64,000 bases of DNA, from positions 1 through 64,000 of the forward strand of contig CALXHP010000001.1 of assembly GCA_944388135.1 (NCBI GenBank). Direction: 5' to 3'. Position 1 is the stretch's first letter. The number at the start of each line of letters is the position of its first letter. The position numbers were made by a program, and so were the translations under genes. This DNA comes from an uncultured Gemmiger sp. (GTDB taxonomy: Bacteria; Bacillota; Clostridia; Oscillospirales; Ruminococcaceae). Shown here one piece after another: positions 49,524 through 58,588 of the stretch. The notes beneath the pieces are model-generated. The model saw only the letters and a program-made list of their open reading frames with translations, made no database searches and was not told the origin of the DNA.

Positions 49524-50630
49524 TCAGGCCAATTCGGCCCGCACACGGTCCAGCGCCACCTCGATGACACGGTCCATGTCGTAATACTTGTACTCGCCCA
49601 GACGGCCGCCGAACAGCACGCTGGGCTGGGCATCGGCCAGCTCCTTGTACCGGGCATACAAAGCACCGTTGGCCTGGTCGTTGACGGGATAGTAGGGCTC
49701 GTCGCCGGGTTTCCACTCGGCAGAATACTCCCGGCTGATGACCGTCTTGGTCCCCGGCTCGGTGGAGCCAAAGACAAAATGCTTGTGCTCGATGATGCGG
49801 GTATAGGGAGTTTCGGAATCGGTGTAATTGACCACCGCATTGCCCTGGTAGTTGGGCATGTCCAGGGTCTCGGTCTCAAACCGCACGCTGCGGTACTGCA
49901 GTGCCCCCAGCTGATAGTCAAAGAAGGCATCCACCGGGCCGGTATAAACCACCTTTGCGGCCAGGGCATTCAGGGCTTCCCGGTCAGCCAGATAATCGGT
50001 GTTCAGGCGGACTTCCACCCCTTCCAGCAGGTTGGCCACCAGGGCGGTATATCCTTCCACCGGGATGCCCTGATACAGGGCATTGAAGTAGTTGTTATCG
50101 AAGGTGAACCGCACCGGCAGGCGCTGGATGATGAAGGCGGGCAGTGCTGTGCAGGGGCGGCCCCACTGCTTTTCGGTATAGCCCTTGATGAGCTTCTCGT
50201 AGATGTCCTGGCCCACCAGGTTGATGGCCTGCTCTTCCAGATTCCGTGGGTGTTCGGTGTAGTGGGCAGCACGCTGTTCCTCGATCTTGGCCTGCGCCTG
50301 GGCCGGGGTGATGACTCCCCACATCTTGTTGAAGGTGTTCATGTTGAAGGGCATGTTGTACAGCTCGCCCTTGTAATTGGCCACCGGAGAATTGGTATAC
50401 CGGTTGAAGGTAGCAAACCGGTTCACATAGTCCCACACTTCCTTGTTGTTGGTGTGGAAAATATGGGCGCCATAACGGTGGACGGCAATGCCCTCCACGT
50501 CCTCGGTATAGATATTGCCGGCAATATGGTCCCGCTTGTCGATGACCAGGCAGCGCTTGCCTGCGGCGGTGGCCTCATGGGCAAATACGGCGCCGAACAG
50601 ACCGGCACCTACAATCAGATAATCATACAT
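49524..50630 (-). CDS. glf: UDP-galactopyranose mutase
   Basis: FAD-dependent conversion of UDP-galactopyranose to UDP-galactofuranose. 368 residues, full length, with the Rossmann start DYLIVGAGLFGAVFA, HRYGAHIFHTNNKEVW (about 58-73), GYTEKQWGRP, and RxxEYKYYD-type C-terminus (GGRLGEYKYYDM). It implies that the polymer made by this locus contains galactofuranose. ATG at 50630 overlaps the preceding membrane gene by 8 bases. Last gene of the operon. Confidence 0.95.
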   Translation of the reverse strand: MYDYLIVGAGLFGAVFAHEATAAGKRCLVIDKRDHIAGNIYTEDVEGIAVHRYGAHIFHTNNKEVWDYVNRFATFNRYTNSPVANYKGELYNMPFNMNTFNKMWGVITPAQAQAKIEEQRAAHYTEHPRNLEEQAINLVGQDIYEKLIKGYTEKQWGRPCTALPAFIIQRLPVRFTFDNNYFNALYQGIPVEGYTALVANLLEGVEVRLNTDYLADREALNALAAKVVYTGPVDAFFDYQLGALQYRSVRFETETLDMPNYQGNAVVNYTDSETPYTRIIEHKHFVFGSTEPGTKTVISREYSAEWKPGDEPYYPVNDQANGALYARYKELADAQPSVLFGGRLGEYKYYDMDRVIEVALDRVRAELA

Positions 50631-52941
50631 AGACGAGTTCCTCCTCTACAATCTCTTCCCGTAACCGTTCTCGACGGCGGCGGCGCCAGGCCAGTGCCGC
50701 CCAGCCCGCCAGTCCCAGTGCCGTCACCAGCGTGACCGCTTCTGCCAGACGCCAGGCCAGCGGCGGTGTGTAGCGCACCGTGACGGTGCCGCTGTACCCT
50801 TCCGGCAAAGTCACCTGCAGGCAATGCTTTTCATTCTGTGTCAGCGGCAGGGTTTCTCCGCTGGCGGCATCCACCGCCGTATAATACCGGTAGGCCAGCA
50901 GCGGCAGGTCCACCGCAGCCGGTTTGTCGCTGCGGTTTTCACATTGTACTGTGCCCTTTCCCTGCCAAAGGGCGGTCACATCCGGGTCCTGCGCTACAGC
51001 TTCCACCCGGGCAAAAATGGCCAGGTCGGTACCGGCAGGCAGATAGTCATACCCCATGGATTCATAGGGATATTCCGTGATCGTCTCGGTGCTGCACAAG
51101 GTAAAGGTACCTTGCTGGTAGGCGTAGTCCCGGTAAAAAATCCCGGTATACAACAGGGTGGCCGCCACCAACGCCACAGCGGTCCCCCTGGCCAGCCGCG
51201 GCGCCCGGGTATGTGCCAGACGCAGCCCCAGCACGGTGATCACCCCCAACAGCACCGCCGCTATGGTCAGATACCGCCAGCTGAACTGGGGTTTCAGCAG
51301 AATGTCCACGATCTTTTGCGGGAGTTTGTCTGCCAGCCAATCCCAGGGGAACGCGGTGGTGGAAAACCAGACAGCCAACAGGCAGAGGGCAAAACTCCCC
51401 CTCAGCCCAAGCCACAGATACTTTTTCTCTGTGGTGTCGGTCCAATGGGCGCGCCGCAGACAGCACCACACCGCCAGCACCAACACCAGACAACCGGCCA
51501 GCCCCAGGGTAAGGGGCATCCCGCTGGCGGCGCCCGTGCTCAGCCCATCCCCCGGATATCCAAAAAAGTTCAGCAGCTGCATAGGATAAATGCCGGTGGA
51601 CTGGATAGGCGTCGGGTGGACATCGCTGATCATAATGTACTCATTTTGCAGGGCATCCATACAGGGCAGGAGGAACCAGGCGGTCAATCCCACCGCCACC
51701 GCCACCGCCTTGATGGCCGCCTTCAGGCGGGCAGGGCGCACCATCACATGGAGGTTGCAGATCCAGAACAGCGCCAGAAAAATCCCTGCCAGTTCTGTGG
51801 TAAGCAGATGACTCTGCAAAATGCCGGCCATACCCAGCCCCAGGGGCAGCCAGTCCCGGGGCGCAGGGCGTTCGTTCCGGGCAATGGCCCAGGCCCCCAG
51901 CGCCGCCAGCGGCAGAAAGGCCATGGCGGTATATTCCCCCACCGAAGCCCGCAGCATCACATTGGTCAGCCGGTAGGCACACAGGGTATAGGCGAAGGCC
52001 GCCACCGCACCGTACAGGCGCTGGCCGCCGATGCGTGCAAAGCTGTAATACGCCAGCACCATGGTGACGGCGTTGACCAGGGCCACATAGATCTGGTAAC
52101 AGGTCTGCAGCGGCAGAAAGGCGTTGTACAACAGCGCCGGAATGTACAGGAACAGATCACAGTAATACTGGGGGGTGGCTCCGCCGTATCCATTGAATCC
52201 GGAGGTGTACATCCGCGCGGGGAACTGTCCCTCCGCCAGGGCCTGCGCGGTGGCCCAGATGCGGTAACAGTGGAACCGCAGATCATGGCCGGAATACAGG
52301 AAGTCCCCGCAATAGGGCAGGCTGGCCAGCGCGATGCCCCCCACCAGCAGCAAGGCCACACCCCAGCCGCAGCGGGGTTTCCGGGGAGCATTGCCCAGAA
52401 AGAGCAGCCCCAGCAGTACATCGGCTGCCACAAACAGAATCAGCCAGCCCAGCAGCGAAGTCACCCGCCAGATGGGCTGTTCGGACAGGGTCACGCTCTC
52501 CAGTGTAAGGTCCTGATCCTGGGCCGGGGTCACAGTCATCGTCAGATCGCTGACGGTGGCTGCTGTGCCCACCCACAGCCGGGCCGTGACCGTGGTAAAG
52601 GTATCGGTAAGGGTGATGGTGTCGCTCTGCACCGAAGCCGGTGTTTTCTTTGACGCAAAATCCAGGGTGGCCAGCACGGTCCGCTGCCCGGTCTCCTCCC
52701 CTGCTGCGGGAAAATGGTATGTCACGGTGACCCGATACCCACCGGCAGCAAGCGCCACCGGCTGGGAGACCGATGTTCCCTCCTCGGTGAGGGTCATGGT
52801 ATCCAGCGGCACCGTGATCTCCGCCAAGGGGCGCAGAGCCCCGGCGATCAATGCCGCCAGAAACAGCAGCTCTACCAGAAAAACCGCCCCGAACAGCGGA
52901 TGCATCCGCAGAAAAGCCCGGATGCGGGCGGTGGTGTTCAT
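50623..52941 (-). CDS. Large GT-C-like membrane protein (polysaccharide operon)
   Basis: 772 residues. A first membrane segment (about 16-38), an outward beta-rich domain (about 45-155), then about eleven membrane segments to 595, a second outward domain, and a last segment near 745-765. The first large loop has GHDLRFHCYRIWATAQALAEGQFP, the acidic motif expected of GT-C or PTPS-related membrane proteins that transfer sugars from polyprenyl phosphate. Overlaps the GT2 gene by four bases and glf by eight. It probably decorates or extends the polymer outside the membrane using the lipid-linked sugar made by the GT2 protein. Confidence 0.7.
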   Translation of the reverse strand: MNTTARIRAFLRMHPLFGAVFLVELLFLAALIAGALRPLAEITVPLDTMTLTEEGTSVSQPVALAAGGYRVTVTYHFPAAGEETGQRTVLATLDFASKKTPASVQSDTITLTDTFTTVTARLWVGTAATVSDLTMTVTPAQDQDLTLESVTLSEQPIWRVTSLLGWLILFVAADVLLGLLFLGNAPRKPRCGWGVALLLVGGIALASLPYCGDFLYSGHDLRFHCYRIWATAQALAEGQFPARMYTSGFNGYGGATPQYYCDLFLYIPALLYNAFLPLQTCYQIYVALVNAVTMVLAYYSFARIGGQRLYGAVAAFAYTLCAYRLTNVMLRASVGEYTAMAFLPLAALGAWAIARNERPAPRDWLPLGLGMAGILQSHLLTTELAGIFLALFWICNLHVMVRPARLKAAIKAVAVAVGLTAWFLLPCMDALQNEYIMISDVHPTPIQSTGIYPMQLLNFFGYPGDGLSTGAASGMPLTLGLAGCLVLVLAVWCCLRRAHWTDTTEKKYLWLGLRGSFALCLLAVWFSTTAFPWDWLADKLPQKIVDILLKPQFSWRYLTIAAVLLGVITVLGLRLAHTRAPRLARGTAVALVAATLLYTGIFYRDYAYQQGTFTLCSTETITEYPYESMGYDYLPAGTDLAIFARVEAVAQDPDVTALWQGKGTVQCENRSDKPAAVDLPLLAYRYYTAVDAASGETLPLTQNEKHCLQVTLPEGYSGTVTVRYTPPLAWRLAEAVTLVTALGLAGWAALAWRRRRRERLREEIVEEELVYV

Positions 52942-53876
52942 GCGCGGTCCGTGCGCTGCCAGTGCTGCACGGTCTGAAGCTGAAACTCAAAATCACGGGC
53001 GTCCTTGGCCAGCTGACTGGAGAGGATCACACCGGAAACAAACAGCAGCAGTGCCGCCACCAGGACAAAGCAGCAAACGATGAGGGTGGGGAACCGGGGC
53101 ACCAGACCGGTGTGGAAGTATTCGTTCACCACCGGGACCATGAACCCAACACCAAAGACCGCCAGAATCGCGGCCAGTATTCCGAAAAAGGTAAAGGGGC
53201 GGTAGTTTTTGAAAAGGCGGAGGATGGTCCCCAGCACCTTGAAACCGTCGGAATAGGTGTTGAGTTTGCTCTCGGACCCTTCGGGGCGGTCGCGGTATTC
53301 AATGATCACGTTGTCCACCTGCATGTTGCGCTGCAAGGCGTGGATGGTCATCTCGGTCTCGATCTCAAACCCCCGGGAAAGCACCGGGTAGGTTTTGACA
53401 AACTGATAGCTGAAAGCCCGATAGCCGGTCATGATATCCTTGATTTTGCCGCCAAACAAATGGTTGGTACAGAACCGGACCAGATCGTTGCCAAAGTTGT
53501 GGAAAGGGCGCTTGTTCTGGGTATAGTAGGTGCTGGACAACCGGTCCCCCACCACCATATCGGCCTGACGCCGGGTCACCGCTTCCACCATCTCGGGGGC
53601 AGCCTCGGCGGGATAGGTATCATCGCCATCCACCAGGATGTAGGCCTCGGCGTCGATCTCCCGGAACATCCGGCGCATCACGTTGCCCTTGCCCTGCTGG
53701 TACTCATGGCGCACCACGGCGCCGGCTTTGGCCGCCAGCTCCGCCGTCCCGTCGGTGGAATTGTTGTCGTAGACATAGATCGTCGCTTCGGGCAGTACCC
53801 GCCGGAAATCGGTGACTACCTTTTCCACCGTCTTGGACTCGTTATAACAGGGGATCAGAACAGCAATTTTATCCAT
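52938..53876 (-). CDS. Family 2 glycosyltransferase, polyprenyl-phosphate sugar synthase type (GtrB/DPM-like)
   Basis: 312 residues. A GT-A domain (1-235) with VLIPCYNESKTVEKVV, DNNSTDGT, and the metal-binding VDGDDTYP (about 98-105), then two membrane segments at about 235-255 and 270-295. This architecture loads a sugar onto polyprenyl phosphate for later use by GT-C enzymes; two such candidate enzymes flank the gene. ATG at 53876 is 22 bases after the previous gene. Confidence 0.85.
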   Translation of the reverse strand: MDKIAVLIPCYNESKTVEKVVTDFRRVLPEATIYVYDNNSTDGTAELAAKAGAVVRHEYQQGKGNVMRRMFREIDAEAYILVDGDDTYPAEAAPEMVEAVTRRQADMVVGDRLSSTYYTQNKRPFHNFGNDLVRFCTNHLFGGKIKDIMTGYRAFSYQFVKTYPVLSRGFEIETEMTIHALQRNMQVDNVIIEYRDRPEGSESKLNTYSDGFKVLGTILRLFKNYRPFTFFGILAAILAVFGVGFMVPVVNEYFHTGLVPRFPTLIVCCFVLVAALLLFVSGVILSSQLAKDARDFEFQLQTVQHWQRTDRA

Positions 53877-53898
53877 CGGGGGTCCTCACTTTCTCACC

Positions 53899-56298
53899 TT
53901 ACATCCAGAACTGGACCAGGCGGCTCACGGTATAATACAGCGACGGATTCATCCCCTGCAGCCAGGGTTCCATCGCAAACAGGGTGCAGAAACGGTACAG
54001 CAGACTCCAGGCCAGCGCCGCCGCCATGGCCAGGCGCAGCACCGGCAGCAGGGATACCGCCAGTACTTCCCCGCCGGCAGCCCGGCGGGCCAGCACCGTC
54101 TCGGCCAGCATCCAGCACAGCGCGGCTCCCAGCAGCAATACGGGGCTGTAATCCATCAGATAGCGGTACAGCACACCGGCCATCTGGCAATCCACCACGG
54201 TGATCAGCACCATGGCCGCCACCGAGCCGTATACCAGGCCGCTGACCGCCCGACGGCGATGCAGGGCGCGGCGGGCCAGCGGCACCAAAGGCAGTGCCAG
54301 CGCCCAGGTGAAGGGTGTTGCCGCCAGCATACCGCCGGTAAATTTTTCGCTGATGGTGCGGATCACCGCGTTTGTCTGTACATCCACCTCCTGCAGGAAG
54401 GGGAACACCGACTGCAGCCGGGGCAGATCCAGCAGGCTGGTGAAAACGGCCGGGCCAATGCGCACCACATTGAACCCCCGCTTGGTCATATCGTTGCCGG
54501 TAATGTTGTAGTTGGCGCCGAAATCAAACGGCGAGCCGAAACGGGCATAGTTGTACCACATAAGACCTGCCGCCACCAACACAACGGGCAGCAGAAATAC
54601 GACTGCATCCCGTACACCGGCGCGGCTCCGCAGCCGTCCCCGGGTGATATACCGGTTCCAGAAGATGGGCAGCGCCAGCAAGGCAAACACTTCCATCTGA
54701 GGGCGGCAGCCCGCCACCAGGGCTATGCAAAGGCTGCCCAGTCCCAGACGAAGGGAAAGCACGCCGCCGTGCTCCAGGGGGGTAGCGGCGGCCATCAGCC
54801 AGAGCCAAAGTCCCAGCATCAGGAAAGCCGCGCCGCAGACGATCACATACTCGTAAATATAGGGGCGTTCCAGCAGATTGTACAGCTGGCTGCCCAGCAG
54901 CAGCGCTGCCACGCTGAGCAGATAGGCGGCGGAGGATGTCTGGGGGAACCACCGCCGTACCACCTGCCCCATCACGCCGAAACAGCTGAGCAAAAATACC
55001 AGTCCCAGGATCACCATACAGGGGACATAGGCCAGATTCTGAATGCCGGTGATAGCCTCGAAGGGCAGCTGGAACAGCAGGCAGGGCACAATGCCGAAAT
55101 AGACATAGTACCGCCCGTTATAGTAGGCATGGTCCCATTGTCCCCCTACGATCTGGGCCTCACTGCGGGCCGTGGGGTCATAGGGGTTGTCCATGGCGGC
55201 CAGTGCGGCGGGCGGGTCTTCCATCAGGTCCAGCCGCCCGTTGAGGAGGCTGTGGGCCAGGGCACCGTACTGCTGATAGACAAAGCTGACGGTACTTTCC
55301 CCATCCCAGAATGCCCGGTTATAGCTTTCCGTTGCAAGGCCGGTATTGCCGGGCTCCCAAAAAGGTACCACAACCACAAAGGCTGCCAGGACCACACCCA
55401 GAACCAAGGCGGCTCCCCGGTCACATACATTGCCTGCCAGCCACCGGCGTTGCCACAACCCGCTGCGGGGGCGCAGCCCGTACACCGCCAGCAATGCCAG
55501 AAAAACCGCCGCACAGCGCAGGACCGAGAAATCCAGCGGCCGGGGGGTGTTTGCCGTGATCCCGGTCAGGGTGATGGCCACCGGATACTGGGCATAGGTG
55601 CTGCTGTACCCGCTGGCCGTCAGGGTCAGCGTTCCCACATTGCCTGTGAGATCCAGGCTGATGACATGGGTGCGGGGTGCCTGGGTCCCCACCTGCCAGG
55701 TCCCGAAACGGTTCAGGCCGCTGTTGGCTTCATCGGTGGCTTCGATGGTAAAGGAAAGAGCACTGTCGGTGCGCTGCGGATCGGTATCATCGTTGGTCAG
55801 ACCATCCAGGCTCAGATTATAGATGGGCCGGTCGATGTTCAAGAAGCGCAGATAGGTGCGGCCTTCATCCAGCGTGTAGGTCCCCTGTCCCCTGCCGATA
55901 TTGATGTTGGGGTCCAGGTAATCCATGAGCTGGAACGGTTCATAGCTGTGGGTGTTGAAATAGGCCACATTGCCCACAAACACCTCGGCTCCCAGCGCTG
56001 TTACCAGCAGCAGGGGCACCACAAAGCGCAACCCCCGGGAACCGAAGGCCCGCAGCCCTGCCGTGCAGATGCCGGCCCAACCGCAGAGCGCCGCCAGGGC
56101 CGCCAGACGGAAAAGGTCGAACCCCACACCGATTCCCGGACGATGGTAGGCACACAGGGCAAAGATCCAGGTGCTTGCCCAAAGAGCAGCCGCCCAACCA
56201 AAATCCCCTCCGTGCACAGGGCGTTTTTTCAGCCCCGCCGGGACCATGGCAAACAAAAGCGACACAAGCGCTGTTACCAGTAGTGCTGCTGCCATCAT
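53899..56298 (-). CDS. Large polytopic membrane protein, GT-C-like (polysaccharide operon)
   Basis: 799 residues. Short N-terminal helices, an outward domain (about 110-255) with several Asn/Asp-rich strands, and about ten further membrane segments. WEPGNTGLATESYNRAFWDGE (about 302-322) and WDHAYYNGRYYVYFGIVP (about 378-395) resemble large loops of glycosyltransferase-C proteins. No assured family. ATG at 56298 (or 56295) follows AAAGGA. Placed between a GT4 and the GT2 gene, it likely acts on the lipid-linked or exported glycan. Confidence 0.65.
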   Translation of the reverse strand: MMAAALLVTALVSLLFAMVPAGLKKRPVHGGDFGWAAALWASTWIFALCAYHRPGIGVGFDLFRLAALAALCGWAGICTAGLRAFGSRGLRFVVPLLLVTALGAEVFVGNVAYFNTHSYEPFQLMDYLDPNINIGRGQGTYTLDEGRTYLRFLNIDRPIYNLSLDGLTNDDTDPQRTDSALSFTIEATDEANSGLNRFGTWQVGTQAPRTHVISLDLTGNVGTLTLTASGYSSTYAQYPVAITLTGITANTPRPLDFSVLRCAAVFLALLAVYGLRPRSGLWQRRWLAGNVCDRGAALVLGVVLAAFVVVVPFWEPGNTGLATESYNRAFWDGESTVSFVYQQYGALAHSLLNGRLDLMEDPPAALAAMDNPYDPTARSEAQIVGGQWDHAYYNGRYYVYFGIVPCLLFQLPFEAITGIQNLAYVPCMVILGLVFLLSCFGVMGQVVRRWFPQTSSAAYLLSVAALLLGSQLYNLLERPYIYEYVIVCGAAFLMLGLWLWLMAAATPLEHGGVLSLRLGLGSLCIALVAGCRPQMEVFALLALPIFWNRYITRGRLRSRAGVRDAVVFLLPVVLVAAGLMWYNYARFGSPFDFGANYNITGNDMTKRGFNVVRIGPAVFTSLLDLPRLQSVFPFLQEVDVQTNAVIRTISEKFTGGMLAATPFTWALALPLVPLARRALHRRRAVSGLVYGSVAAMVLITVVDCQMAGVLYRYLMDYSPVLLLGAALCWMLAETVLARRAAGGEVLAVSLLPVLRLAMAAALAWSLLYRFCTLFAMEPWLQGMNPSLYYTVSRLVQFWM

Positions 56299-56359
56299 GG
56301 GGCGCCCCGTCCTTTCCGTTTTGTAAAATAATACAATTTGTTATAGTTTCATTCCCGTT

Positions 56360-57412
56360 TCAGGACCGGGCATACTTCTTGCACTGTTCCAGCCAGAAGG
56401 CCGCCGTCTTGTCCCAGCTGTATTTTTCCAGGACTTGGTCCGGCGGGGCCACCGGCTGGGCGGCCAGCGCATCCAGGTCCACCTCGTAATCGTTGGGGTC
56501 AAAATACCGGGCTGTATCCCCATACAATTCCGGCAGGCAGGAAGCACGGGCCAGGGCGATGGGGGCGCCCAGGGACAACGCCTCCAGAGGCGGGATGCCG
56601 AAGCCTTCGAAAACGGCGGGATGCAGGAAAAGCTTGCAATGCTTCATCAGCGCCGCATTTTCTTCATCGGTGACATAACCGGGATAAAACACATTGGCGG
56701 TATCCTTGGCTTCGGCATCATCACCGAAGGCCCGCAGATCCTTGCCCCCCGCCACCACAAAGGTCTTGTCCGGGTTGCGGCGGGCCACCTCACGGATCCA
56801 TTTGAAGTTTTTGTGCTTGGCCAGGCTGCCCAAAGCGTAAAAGTACTCCCCTTTGGTGACACCGGGCAGCTTTTCAAAGATGGATTCATCGGGCTGCACG
56901 GTGCGCATATGTTCCCAGCCATTGTAGGTCACGCCGATCTTCTCCAGCGGGATCCCCAGCTTTTTGCTGATGAGCCGCCGCTGGTCCTCGCTGACGGTAT
57001 AGACCTTTTGGGCAAACCATTTGGTGGACAAGCAATGCACCCAGAATTTGAAGCGGAAAAAGCCCCGGTCGGTATCCATCACCAGGGGGCGGATATCATG
57101 CAGCACCACCACACTGCGCCGGGTCATCAGCATATCGCTGGCCAGGCCCACAAAAAAGGCATGGTTGCGCCGCAGGTAGGCGGGCAGCACCACCATGTTG
57201 TAAAAATACTTCACAGCCTTCAGGGGCACCAGCTGGATATTCTTCAGTTCCGGCAGGTGGATGGTCCGGCCGTCGTCCCGGTAGGCGATCCGCACATCCA
57301 GGCCGGTGCCTTCCAGCAGCTTGTCCAGCCGGGTGACCGTTTCATACACATACCGCGGAATGCCGGTAATGTTGTCGCACAGCACGGTGCCGTTGATGAC
57401 AATGGGATTCAA
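56360..57412 (-). CDS. Family 4 glycosyltransferase
   Basis: 350 residues, GT-B fold: INGTVLCDNITGIPRYVYET at the start, FYALGSLAKHKNFKWI and a C-terminal donor site with HPAVFEGFGIPPLEALSLGAP (the E-x7-E motif, near residue 275). It would transfer a sugar from a nucleotide donor to the growing lipid-linked chain in the cytoplasm. The start is a TTG at 57412: GGAGG lies 7 bases upstream and the TTGA overlaps the preceding stop, so initiation is coupled. The frame extends to 57484 but inside the upstream gene. Confidence 0.85.
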   Translation of the reverse strand: MNPIVINGTVLCDNITGIPRYVYETVTRLDKLLEGTGLDVRIAYRDDGRTIHLPELKNIQLVPLKAVKYFYNMVVLPAYLRRNHAFFVGLASDMLMTRRSVVVLHDIRPLVMDTDRGFFRFKFWVHCLSTKWFAQKVYTVSEDQRRLISKKLGIPLEKIGVTYNGWEHMRTVQPDESIFEKLPGVTKGEYFYALGSLAKHKNFKWIREVARRNPDKTFVVAGGKDLRAFGDDAEAKDTANVFYPGYVTDEENAALMKHCKLFLHPAVFEGFGIPPLEALSLGAPIALARASCLPELYGDTARYFDPNDYEVDLDALAAQPVAPPDQVLEKYSWDKTAAFWLEQCKKYARS

Positions 57413-58563
57413 TCCAGTTCCTCCTTCTGCCAGTGGGAACAGTCCAGCAGTTCCTGCTGCCAGTCTGCCATGCGGCGGGCACAATAGTCCCGCAGCTCCT
57501 TTTCAAACCGTTCTTCACTGAAAGAACGGCTGTGTTCCCGGATCTCTTCTTTGGTATAGGCCACACCGTCGCGCTCAAACACTTCGATGCAGCGCATCAG
57601 GCTGTCGGCGGTCTGTTCCTTGAACCAGTACCCCGTCTTGCCGGGCAGCACCGTCTCACAGGCACCGCCGCGGCCATAGGCCAGCACCGGGGTACCGGCG
57701 GATTGTGCCTCCACCGGCGTGATGCCGAAGTCCTCTTCCCCGGGGAAGAGGAACGCCTTGGCCCGCAGATAGTACTGACGTACCTCCTCATCGCTGAGGC
57801 CGCCGCCCTTGAACTCGATGGTGGGGCCTGCCATAGCCTTGAGCTTGGCTTCCTCGCCACCGCCGCCGATGACCACCAGCCGCTTGCCCAGCTTGGTGCA
57901 GGCGGCCACCGCCAGATCGATCCGCTTGTACCAGGTCAGGCGGCCCACCACCAGGTAGAAATCCTCTTTCTTGACAAAGGGGGCTTCGTTGATATGGCAG
58001 CAGGGATAGATCACATCGCTGTCCCGGCGATAGTATTTCTTGATACGCTGGGCGATATAATGGGAATTGGCAATAAAGTAATCCACCCGGTCGGCGGCAC
58101 ACTTGTCCCAGATGCGCATCTTGTGCATCTGGTGGGGCATGACCGCCCGCACCAGCCAGCTGGCGTTGTCCCGATAGGTATAGTAAAAATCCCACACATA
58201 CCGGATGGGCGTATGGCAATAGCAGATATGTACGGCATCCGGCCGGGTGATGACCCCCTTGGAGCAGGACGAGGAGGAGGACAACACCAGATCATACTCC
58301 GACAGATCCAGCGCCTCAAAGGCTCCGGGCATCAGCGGCAGCAGGCTCTTGTACAGCTTGGTGGCAAAGGGGATCTTCTGCACCCAGGTGGTGCGGATGT
58401 CATAGTCCCTGAACCATTTGGGCATCTTTTTTTCATCATAGACCAGGGTGTAGATCACCGCGTTGGGAAACACATGGTGCATGCAATCCACCACACGGTC
58501 CGCGCCGGCATAGGTCACCAGCCAGTCGTGCACAATGGCTACTTTCGGTTCAGTCTTGCTCAT
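57409..58563 (-). CDS. Family 4 glycosyltransferase
   Basis: 384 residues: VAIVHDWLVTYAGADRVVD at the start (glycine-rich acceptor loop), SSSSCSKGVITRPDAVHICYCHTPIRYVWD in the acceptor domain, YLVVGRLTWYKRIDLAV, and FLFPGEEDFGITPVEAQSAGTPVLAYGRGG in the donor site (E-x7-E). Similar to WbaZ-like mannosyltransferases, but sugar specificity is not readable. ATG at 58563 with AGGTG upstream; GTG at 58572 is an alternative. Begins 25 bases after the sugar-phosphate transferase. Confidence 0.85.
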   Translation of the reverse strand: MSKTEPKVAIVHDWLVTYAGADRVVDCMHHVFPNAVIYTLVYDEKKMPKWFRDYDIRTTWVQKIPFATKLYKSLLPLMPGAFEALDLSEYDLVLSSSSSCSKGVITRPDAVHICYCHTPIRYVWDFYYTYRDNASWLVRAVMPHQMHKMRIWDKCAADRVDYFIANSHYIAQRIKKYYRRDSDVIYPCCHINEAPFVKKEDFYLVVGRLTWYKRIDLAVAACTKLGKRLVVIGGGGEEAKLKAMAGPTIEFKGGGLSDEEVRQYYLRAKAFLFPGEEDFGITPVEAQSAGTPVLAYGRGGACETVLPGKTGYWFKEQTADSLMRCIEVFERDGVAYTKEEIREHSRSFSEERFEKELRDYCARRMADWQQELLDCSHWQKEELD

Positions 58564-58588
58564 AGGTCTCACCTGATTTCCAGTGGCT

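Noticed and set aside
50824..52653. 609-residue plus-strand frame
   Set aside because: Gln/His/Gly-rich shadow of the GT-C-like membrane gene; no ribosome site.
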